NCBI GenBank assembly: GCA_011033025.1
Contig: WFMF01000009.1
Coordinates: forward strand, 806,001-870,000
Origin: Beroe forskalii
Lineage: Eukaryota; Ctenophora; Nuda; Beroida; Beroidae
DNA length: 64,000 nucleotides
Direction: 5' to 3'
In this document: positions 56,146-64,000 of the stretch, in pieces
Layout: each line of letters opens with the position of its first letter
Position numbering within the stretch: the first letter of the stretch is position 1
Made by a program: the position numbers and the translations under genes
Notes under the pieces: model-generated
Databases searched by the model: none
Told to the model about the DNA's origin: nothing
Seen by the model: the letters and a program-made list of their open reading frames with translations, nothing else

Positions 56146-57356
56146 GAGATACTATTGGCTTCATGATGAGTATCAACATGATTGGCCTTGGAACAATTCA
56201 CACAACAACTGGCCCCTGAGTTAGACTTCACTGTACATGTCCTAGTCTCATGGTCCCCTGCACAATATCCACATTTGTGGGAGTTCATACAATCCTTACT
56301 GTGGTGTCCAAACTCCTGGCAATTGTAGCAGCGAAGCACAAACACCCTATCATAGACTTTACATGTTTGAGACCCAACAAACAAGCGATCATTTTGTTTA
56401 CTGATGACTGATCTTATAATGTTGCTAACACGGATAGTTGCACGGAAAATATTGCTGTTGTTTTTCAGGGGGGCAACATAAATGACATCAAGTATTTTAT
56501 CATCAGTTGATAAGGAATTCTCAATGATGGAGGTTATTCCAGGATTTTGATTCTTTACCATTGTTGTTATTTCATCTTTTGAATACTCCCTATTTAGACC
56601 AACAACATTAACAGTAGGAATTTTTGTAGCAACTTTTTCAATGGTATGTCCTGGACAATCACTAGCAATTTTTTCTCTGAGTTTCTCTGCATCTGATTTA
56701 TTATTGAGAATGATACCAGTATCTGATGACTTTTTCATTGTGAAGGTCTTGTGAACAGAGATTCCATTATCAATACAAATCTTTTCCAATTTCACTGCAT
56801 TGACTGAGTTACCATTAGTATCTTTTTTGATGGCCATTGTATGCTTAAGATTTTCAGTTCTTTTAGTATCTTCCCAAACATTATTGGACACAGGTTTGGT
56901 TGAGCTAGATGCTTTGACTGCCCAGTTGTCAGAATTGCTAATTGCTGCTTTTAACTCACTCATTTCTGTTTTAAAAGCATTCTTCATTGAATCAATTTTC
57001 TTCTCAAGAGCATCAACTCGATCCACAGATTCATGTGCTTTCTTTTCCTCTTCACATGTCATGCAAAAGTCACATATAAAAAGAAATCGCCCAAATCTCT
57101 TCTCATAGGCTCCTGTGTTATTGACAGCTGGTTGAAGCTGATTTGAAAACACTGTTGTGGCACTTACACAATATTTTTCATTGGAACAGTTAATAGCATG
57201 AAACAAGTTCTTGCAAAACCAACATCTGATACAGTGGGCATCAACATTAACATTGGTATTGCATGCATTGCATTGGCCATCAGTAATGAGGTTAGGGGCA
57301 GTATTGTGATTACCATCATCGTTCTCTTCAGTGTCAGAACCCTGAAAGGATGACAT
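56079..57356 (-). CDS. LINE ORF1: zinc-knuckle nucleic-acid-binding protein
   Basis: An intact 425-codon frame. The N-terminal part has a PHD/RING-like cysteine cluster (about residues 29-60: CNACNTN, HCIRCWFCKNLFH, C). A coiled-coil-like stretch follows at about 105-140 (EEEKKAHESVDRVDALEKKI). The middle part (about 190-310) resembles an RNA-recognition-type fold by pattern only. The C-terminus has a CCHC knuckle CYNCQEFGHHSKDC at about 341-354, then CGYCAGDHETRTC and a third CxxC...H...C group. Such proteins coat LINE RNA and act as chaperones. Being intact while ORF2 is broken, it could still be expressed. Confidence 0.8.
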   Translation of the reverse strand: MSSFQGSDTEENDDGNHNTAPNLITDGQCNACNTNVNVDAHCIRCWFCKNLFHAINCSNEKYCVSATTVFSNQLQPAVNNTGAYEKRFGRFLFICDFCMTCEEEKKAHESVDRVDALEKKIDSMKNAFKTEMSELKAAISNSDNWAVKASSSTKPVSNNVWEDTKRTENLKHTMAIKKDTNGNSVNAVKLEKICIDNGISVHKTFTMKKSSDTGIILNNKSDAEKLREKIASDCPGHTIEKVATKIPTVNVVGLNREYSKDEITTMVKNQNPGITSIIENSLSTDDKILDVIYVAPLKNNSNIFRATIRVSNIIRSVISKQNDRLFVGSQTCKVYDRVFVLRCYNCQEFGHHSKDCMNSHKCGYCAGDHETRTCTVKSNSGASCCVNCSKANHVDTHHEANSISCPVYLEQLEKVKKTIPFYQKT

Positions 57357-57385
57357 CCTAAATGAGAAACCCCAGGATCTACCAA

Positions 57386-58761
57386 AATTGGCCCTTATTC
57401 AGACACAGGTGAAGCAAAGTGTGCACACTGTGAGCTTTATGCTTTACAGCAAAACTTTATACTTGTATTTTCGGTTATTAAACCTTGTCTGGGGTTCCTC
57501 AGTTAGTTAATTTAATACGTGTTGTGTTGTGTTGTAAGTTAAATACTAAATAGGATCAAATCTCTTATCTGATCCCCTTTAAAATTATCTTAGTTAATAA
57601 AGTATGACAATTTTTGCTATATTTTTGGGGGGAAACAACAAACTTGCTGAGGAACTGAAGCGAGGGGTCCATTTGAAGCCTGCTTCACATTTACCTGTCA
57701 AACCTTATTGATGATGGCAGTTTTGGAATTTATTTTTCAAGTTCACTGCTGTACAGATTAGTTTGAGAAGTATCGCATGAAAAAGGTATGTACACAATGT
57801 TGGGGGACATCATAGCAATTTAATAGGCAATTTTTTACAGGACTCTGATATTACTGTTTCTCTTAACCTGTGAATCAGATAACTTTTGGCTAAGATTTGG
57901 CGCTTTTGGCACCAAAAATTTTTGAAGGCCTTACTCAAAAATTGAGCTCTATTAGTTTCTGTGGAATTTAGTCTAGTTTCACGTAAAAAAGGAATTATAC
58001 AAAAAAATCTATCATAGCTTTGAAGTCTGGACTCTGGGGGTACCAAAGGGGCCAAAAAGTTTGGGTCAACCATTATTTCAGAAGTATGTTTTCCAAGAAG
58101 AATTACACATTGCTGTAGAAACTAGTAAACAAGTAGGCAGTTATCTAAAAATACAATAACTGATAAGGGAGCTCAATAATTGCGACAAAACCTACATTCA
58201 CTTTCACTTAGCCTTTACCCAAAGTTAAAAGTGCCATGATTAACATCTGAAAGGTCTAACTCTGCTGTAAGTGAACAAAAATGTACTTTGCTATTTCAAA
58301 AGTAATTTAAAAAGTAAAAATAACTTCTCAGACATAAGTTGTCTTAGAAGGATGAGTTTTATTGCTAGTGTTCAGGGTCCCCCAGGGCAGACTTAACTCT
58401 TGTGCATTCCTTGACCTTTCCAGCTCTCACCTTTTGCCTGCTCTAGCTTTCAGTTTCTAGTTTCCCTGGGCCTCCCTTCCCCCTTCCATGACTCTCTCCC
58501 TTCCCTGTCCACACTCCCTATGAGCAAACTGGTCAAATCATGGGGCGAACAATTGCCTGTAGCTGACAATATCAAAACATGATGTATCAACCTCTAAAAT
58601 AATTCTTCTTACTGATATCTTATAGCCATATCTTATAGCCACATCATATAGACAAGATCTTCATACAACACATGTTTTAATTTTCATTAAAATATATATT
58701 TATCCAGTCCATTGAACAATGTACTGTTGTTAAAACCAAGCAATATCAATAACATCATTGC
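57386..58761. other. Intergenic or LINE 5' flank, no gene
   Basis: 57386-57540 may be the 5' UTR of the LINE. Beyond that only AT-rich sequence and a CT-rich patch (58380-58510) are seen. The 87-codon frame at 57810-58073 has no recognisable domain. Confidence 0.4.
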
Positions 58762-58764
58762 TAA

Positions 58765-58997
58765 GGTGCCCATAACGTTTGTCGGTGGATCGAATGGAAT
58801 TGGTCCATCAATCAACTTCATTTGATCGACTGATGTGTTTTAAATAGAAAATCTTTGAGCTAGTAGGGAAACAACTAAATACTTTTCATTTAAACACAAT
58901 TCAAGTCATTAGGGAGCAGTATAACACATCATTCGTTCCAATGGAGTTGATCAATCGACCAATTCCATTCGATCGACTGACAAACATTATGGGCGCC
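58765..58997. mobile_element. 233-bp Harbinger-like MITE with about 75-bp TIRs
   Basis: The ends GGTGCCCATAACG and GGCGCCCATAATG (complement) are followed by a long imperfect inverted repeat through TGGATCGAATGGAATTGGTC. TAA flanks at 58762-58764 and 58998-59000. The TAA duplication fits PIF/Harbinger. The TIRs are unlike the GGGATCG family. Confidence 0.75.
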
Positions 58998-59000
58998 TAA

Positions 59001-60029
59001 AACAGTAATGGCTTGATTTAGAATTGTAAGTTTAGAATTGTAAGTGATATGAGAAACCACAGCTCAATGTATTAAAACAATGACTCCAAAAAGTAACTTG
59101 TCACCTATTTAAAGTGAATTTCCAAACTCAAACAGCTCCAAATAAATGATTGAGCTCTGTTAATCTACTTGTTGGTCTAGCATGAATTAGTCCAAATTTT
59201 CAAGTTTCAAAAATCACTAGGTATATAATATTTAGAATTGTTCTACAGAGAACAACTTACAACATTGCCATTCAAATACTTTACCAGCTGAATTTTTAGA
59301 ATCATTTTTATCTCTGACAATTAATAATTATATTTCTATTGTTTGTGTAAAATAGATTTTCTTGTTTTCCTCAATTTCCTTGTTTTCCTCATAGCCATAT
59401 CGTATAGCCATATCTTATAGCCATATCTTATAGCAATATCTTACCTACCTCCTCTTGTACCTCTTGTAGGTTCTTGCTGGAAATCCGAGCTAGACCATCT
59501 GTTGTAGACCACCTGTGCTCCAGTCAAGTAGCAAGTTAGAATTGGGTGAGGGTACCTGGATACTGGTGGTTGATCTGAATATGTGCTCATGTTATGGGAT
59601 GTTAGTCTCGATTGGAACGACTTAATGGATGGAGCACAGGTGATGCTGTTGGAGGGAATGAATTATCAAACAGGGACTTGGCGTAGGACTGGGCTTTCTT
59701 TGGTTGAGGTGGAACACAGCATTGAGTTCCTAGCCCGATGAGTGTGTTCATAGGACTTCAGTTGAAGGTCATTGGGAGCGAGACCTTTGAGAATCTTCCA
59801 GAACTAGATGATGATGTATCTTTCTCTATGTCTCTGGATTGACATCAAGTTAATAAGAAACTTTGGCCCGTATGCAATGTAAGTCACTAGCTAGTAGTTA
59901 CTAGGTAGTGACTCACTAGCTAGTAGTTACTAGGTAGTGACTAGGTAGTGACTAGGTAGTGACTACTAGGTACTAGGTAGAGGCTCAATTCCAGCTAAAT
60001 ATACGGGTATTTAGTGTTGAAATTTATCG
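59001..60029. other. Spacer with ACTAGGTAGTG repeats
   Basis: 59885-59985 contains overlapping repeats of CACTAGCTAGTAGTTACTAG and GTGACTAGGTA. The flank CCGTATGCAATGTAAGTCAC and GTAGAGGCTCAATTCC match 18905-18960 in inverted orientation. The repeated ATAGCCATATCTT near 59395-59440 also occurs at 58620. No gene is supported. Confidence 0.45.
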
Positions 60030-61965
60030 GATTTAGTTCTACTTTTTTAATTCTATTTCTTAACGAAAATTAGCAATTTAATATTCAAAAATTCATAATT
60101 AATTCTGGCAGCGTCCAAAAATTACAGTTTTACCGTCAAAAAATTCTAAAAATAGGTACAAATCATTGGTAGAAAGCTCGTTTAAAAATAATTTTTCCTT
60201 CAATTCGAAAAATACAAATTAATTATTAAAAAATTCATAATTAATTCCAGCAGCGTCCAAAAATTACAGTTTTACCGTCAAAAAATTCTAAAAATAGGTA
60301 CAAATCATTGATAGAAAGCTCGTTTAAAAATGATTTTTCTTCTTGACGAAAATTAGCAATTTAATATTCAAAAATTCATAATTAATTCTAGCAGCGTCCA
60401 AAAATTACAGTTTTACCGTCAAAAAATTCTAAAAATAGGTACAAATCATTGGTAGAAAGCTCGTTTAAAAATAATTTCTTCTTCTTGACGAAAATTAGCA
60501 ATTAAATATTCAAAAATTCATTATTAATTCTAGCAGCGTCCAAAAATTACAGTTTTACCGTCAAAAAATTCTAAAAATAGGTACAAATCATTGGTAGAAA
60601 GCTCGTTTAAAATAATTTTTCTTCTTGACGAAAATTAACAATTTAATATTCAAAAATTCATAATTAATTCTGGCAGCGTCCAAAAATTACAGTTTTACCG
60701 TCAAAAAATTCTAAAAATAGGTACAAATCATTGGTAGAAAGCTCGTTTAAAAATAATTTTTCCTTCAATTCGAAAAATACAAATTTATTATTAAAAAATT
60801 CATAATTAATTCCAGCAGCGTCCAAAAATTACAGTTTTACCGTCAAAAATTCTAAAATAAATTTACAAATCATTGGTAGAAAGCTCGTTTAAAAATAATT
60901 TTTCCTTCAATTCGAAAAATACAAATTAATTATTAAAAAATTCATAATTAATTCCAGCAGCGTCCAAAAATTACAGTTTTACCGTCAGAAAATTCTAAAA
61001 ATAGGTACTATTGGTAGAAAGCTCGTTTAAAAATAATTTTTTCTTCTTGACGAAAATTAGCAATTAAATATTCAAAAATTCATAATTTATTCTAATATGC
61101 GTCCAAAAATTACAGTTTTACCGTCAAAAAATTCTAAAAATAGGTACAAAATCATTGGTAGAAAGCTCGTTTAAAAATAATTTTTTTTTTTTAAAATTGC
61201 TAATTAAATACAAAAATTAGCGTCCAAAAATTACAGTTTTACCGTCAAAAAATTCTAAAAATAGGTACAAATCATTGGTAGAAAGCTCGTTTAAAAATAA
61301 TTTTTTGAATATTAAATTGCTAATTTTCGTCAAGAAGAAAAAATTATTTTTAAACGAGCTTTCTACCAATGATTTGTACCTATTTTTAGAATTTTTTGAC
61401 GGTAAAACTGTAATTTTTGGACGCTGCTAGAATTAATTATGAATTTTTGAATATTTAATTGCTAATTTTCGTCAAGAAGAAAAAATTATTTTTAAACGAG
61501 CTTTCTACCAATGATTTGTACCTATTTTAGAATTTTTTTGACGGTAAAACTGTCATTTTTGGACGCTGTTAGAATTAATTATGAATTTTTGAATATTAAA
61601 TTGCTAATTTTCGTCAAGAAGAAAAATTATTTTTAAACGAGCTTTCTACCAATGATTTGTACCAATGATTTTTGCACTACCTATTTTTTTTGAATATTTT
61701 TGACGGTCAAGAAGAAACAAACTCAATGATTGTATTTTTAGATTTTTGACGGCAAAACTGTAATTTTTGGACGCTGCTGGAATTAATTATGAATTTTTTA
61801 ATAATTAATTTGTATTTTTCGAATTGAAGGAAAAATTATTTTTAAACGAGCTTTCTACCAATGATTTGTACCTATTTTTAGAATTTTTTGACGGTAAAAC
61901 TGTCATTTTTGGACGCTGCTAGAATTAATTATGAATTTTTGAATATTAAATTGCTAATTTTCGGG
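60030..61965. repeat. 142-bp satellite arranged as a large inverted repeat
   Basis: GCGTCC begins at 60111, 60253, 60394, 60536, 60676, 60818, 60960, 61099 and 61220, so units are 139-142 bp, the last shorter. From about 61305 the same units run in the opposite orientation (GGACGC at about 61419, 61560, 61771 and 61910). Two subtypes alternate irregularly: one with CTTGACGAAAATTAGCAATT and one with CAATTCGAAAAATACAAATT. No coding capacity is seen. Confidence 0.9.
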
Positions 61966-61974
61966 TAATTTGGT

Positions 61975-62525
61975 AATCTGTCGACGGACAGTTATCGGTC
62001 GGTTATCGGTCGGTTACCGGTCAGTTAACGGTCGGTTAACGGTCGGTTAACGGTCGGTTAACGGACGGTTACCGCCCACGGACAGTTACCGGTCGGTTAA
62101 CGGACACTTAACGGACGGACAGTTACCGGTCGGTTACCGGTCACTTAACGGTCGGTTAACGGACGGTTACCGCCCACACACAGTTACCGGTCCTTTAACG
62201 GTCGGTTAACGGACGGATACCGCCCACGGGCAGTTACTGGTCGGTTAACGTGCGGTTACCGCCACGGAGAGTTAACGGTCGGTTACCGGTCACTTAACGG
62301 TCGGTTAACGGACGGTTAACGCCCACGAGCAGTTACCGGTCGGTTACCGGTAACTTAACGGTCGGTTAACGGACGGTTACCGCCCACGGGCAGTTACCGG
62401 TCACTTAACGGTCGGTTAACGGACGGTTACCGCCCACGGACAGTTACTGGTCGGTTACCGGTCGGTTACCGGTCATTTAACGGTCGGTTAACGAACAGTT
62501 ACCGCCCAAGGTCAGTTACTGGTCG
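61975..62525. repeat. 10-11-bp GGTTAACGGTC / GGTTACCGGTC minisatellite
   Basis: Units of CGGTCGGTTAACGG and CAGTTACCGGTCGG form a higher-order unit of about 50-65 bp marked by ACCGCCCACGG (near 62071, 62170, 62220, 62262, 62320, 62380, 62440 and 62503). It directly follows the inverted satellite. The core GTTAAC is palindromic. Confidence 0.88.
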
Positions 62526-63379
62526 CTAAAGGCCGTTTTAAGCATCTCAATTGTTTTTCCAGACCTTCAAACCCCCTCTCTTCAGTCAGCAATTGCAAAC
62601 CCTCTCTCCATTCGGATGCTACATGATTATGTAATTAGTTAAAAACCAATTTTAATGCTTTAATGGCACTTATTAGATGATGATCAGGGGGCTGGCAAGC
62701 CCCCCGCGGCGGTTTGCGAGCCCGAGGGCCCGAAGGGCCCGAGGGCGAGCTTTGGACGGCGAACCTAACAGTGCGAGGGCCGAAGGCCCGAGCTGAGCCT
62801 TGAGGACCCGAAGGGTCCGAGGGCGAGCATTGGACGGCGATTCTAACAAGAGAAATCTCATGTATTTCCCCACATTTCACGAAGAAATTTGGGCAATTTC
62901 CCCGATATTAGTTTCCACCAAATCGATACGTCGCTTCTTTGAGGTCAAGGCGCAACTGTCAAAATTTCAGATCAATTGGATAAAAAAAGTTATAACAACA
63001 TTCACACCGAAATCGTACACGCGATGCGTACGCATCGCTGCGCTTGCAGCCCCCAACTATATGTTTTCATGGATTCGCCGAATTTCAAAAATTTTACGGT
63101 ACGTTCCCGACGATCAAATTAATTGAAAATTGAGTTTCCGCGCCTTCGCTGTGCGCGCGCTCAAGTTTGAGATCAATTCATTCAGAAATGGCTGAGTTAT
63201 TACTACTTGAAATCGCCAAAATTGAGGGTGTTCTTGTTAAAAAGGGTTACGACGCTGATACATATGTCCAATTCCACGACGATGTTTACCACAGGTCAAA
63301 AATTCAAGATGGACCTAAGGTGATGAAATTTTGTGTTTAGTTAGAACATTCAAGACACCGTGTCAAAGTCAAGAGTCTC
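62526..63379. other. GC-palindrome patch and spacer, no gene
   Basis: 62695-62845 has repeated stem-loops (GAGGGCCCGAAGGGCCCGAG, GGGCCGAAGGCCC, GGACCCGAAGGGTCC) separated by GGGCGAGCNTTGGACGGCGA. The overlapping frames on both strands follow this repeat. 62850-63379 has no clear coding signal. Confidence 0.45.
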
Positions 63380-64000
63380 CACTGACACTGGTGTCAAGGC
63401 ATTGGCTGACAATTTTAAAGTCAAGGGATACGCTGACACTGGTTTCAAGGCATTTGCTGACACTAGTATCAAGGGATACGCTGACACTGGTGTCAAGGGA
63501 TACGCTGACACCAGTGTCAATGCATACGCTGACACTGGTTTCAAGGCATACGCTAACACTGGTGTCAAGGCATACGCTGACACTGATGTCAAGGCATACA
63601 CGGACAATGAGGTCAAGGCATTCGCTGACACCGGTGTCAAGACCTCCACTGACACTGGTGTCAAGGCATTTGCTGACACTAGTGTCAAGGGATACGCTGA
63701 CACTGGATTCAAGGCATTTGCTGACACTAGTGTCACGGCATTCGCTGTCAACACTAGTGTCAAGGGATACGCTGACACCGGTGTCACATACATGATCACT
63801 GGTGTCAAAGCATACGCTGATTCTGATGTCAAGGCATACGCTGACACTGGTGTCAAGACCTAAACTGACACTGGTGTCAAGGCATTCACTGACACTAGTG
63901 TTAAGAGATACGCTGACACCGGTGTCAATGCATTCGCTGTTACTGATGTCAAGAAATACGCGGACACTGATGTGAAGGCATACACTGACACTGGTGTCAA
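63380..64000. repeat. 24-bp minisatellite continuing past the window end
   Basis: The unit GCTGACACTGGTGTCAAGGCATAC is repeated about 26 times in a strict 24-bp phase, with one unit expanded near 63745. Because 24 is a multiple of 3, several frames on both strands stay open. One plus frame (63360-63863) gives an 8-residue AYADTGVK repeat and then a TAA at 63861-63863, although the array goes on. TGACAC and GTGTCA form an inverted repeat in every unit. I treat it as non-coding. Confidence 0.88.

Larger units (their letters stand above)
53758..57385 (-). mobile_element. Jockey/CR1-type LINE with ORF1 and endonuclease but deleted RT core
   Basis: On the minus strand ORF1 (57356-56079) overlaps the start of ORF2 (56145) by 67 bases in a different frame. 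ORF2 has the endonuclease, a linker, the very start of the RT and the C-terminal block. The palm with YADD is missing: the reading jumps from VDIVNNSLKTGSM to DGVKLHINMSKCCF. The 3' end is an AT repeat (53758-53782). The 5' border is uncertain. Confidence 0.8.

Noticed and set aside
54509-57108. Plus-strand open frames at 54509-54769, 55562-55879 and 56800-57108
   Set aside because: They are antisense shadows of the LINE ORFs, which carry recognisable domains on the minus strand.
63331-63863. Three overlapping open frames of 154-168 codons on both strands
   Set aside because: They arise from a 24-bp array with no stop in its unit; opposite-strand openness and a stop inside the array argue against coding.

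Overview
This is a eukaryotic window and almost certainly animal. Coding exons have GT/AG splice borders, a metazoan-type histidine acid phosphatase (MINPP1-like) is present, interstitial repeats are of the CCCTAA/TTAGGG kind, and non-LTR, Penelope-like, Mutator-like, hAT-like and Harbinger-like elements are all present. The base composition is AT-rich with local GC-rich palindromes. A marine invertebrate fits best, but I cannot name a phylum from sequence alone.

Host genes are sparse. I can support the last coding exon of a spartin-like protein (+, 3-158) with its 3' UTR and poly(A) signal; one putative first exon encoding a membrane anchor and a proline-rich hinge, perhaps a cytochrome P450 (+, 11096-11222); one orphan internal exon (-, 19949-20060); and a large exon of a MINPP1-like phosphatase (-, 24983-26152). 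A weaker candidate exon lies at 26434-26672, and a decayed unknown gene at 22466-23294. I recognised no tRNA, rRNA or CRISPR array.

The rest is a repeat landscape in which many element borders can be fixed from target-site duplications (TSDs). At 1.6-5.8 kb two TIR elements lie side by side and both carry tandem arrays as their main content: 1602-2865 (8-bp TSD, 104-bp satellite) and 3319-5793 (3-bp TSD, 19-bp minisatellite). The stretch 13.5-17.95 kb is repeated at 42.9-49.5 kb, and the second copy has acquired a LINE and another retroelement fragment. At 27.2-33.3 kb a 5'-truncated L2/CR1-like LINE is split by a poly(A)-tailed insertion with a 13-bp TSD and by a Mutator-like element with about 350-bp TIRs. 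The latter carries a broken MULE transposase and a Harbinger-like MITE. At 33.6-38.4 kb lies a Penelope-like element with direct terminal repeats, a DKG motif, an RT and a GIY-YIG endonuclease, broken by an iteron-rich insert. At 39-51 kb there are very short GC-hairpin elements with perfect 8-bp TSDs, two more Harbinger-type structures or palindromes, and telomere-like repeats. At 51.3-57.4 kb there are two further LINEs; the second has an intact zinc-knuckle ORF1 and an endonuclease but has lost its RT core. From 58.7 kb to the end there is a MITE, a head-to-head inverted 142-bp satellite, a GGTTAACGG-type array, and a 24-bp array that runs off the window.

None of the mobile elements here looks fully competent. 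The most unusual items are the sub-100-bp hairpin elements with exact TSDs, the tandem-array-carrying TIR elements, the iteron-rich insert in the Penelope RT, and a 20-bp minisatellite of splice-acceptor-like units directly before a coding exon.
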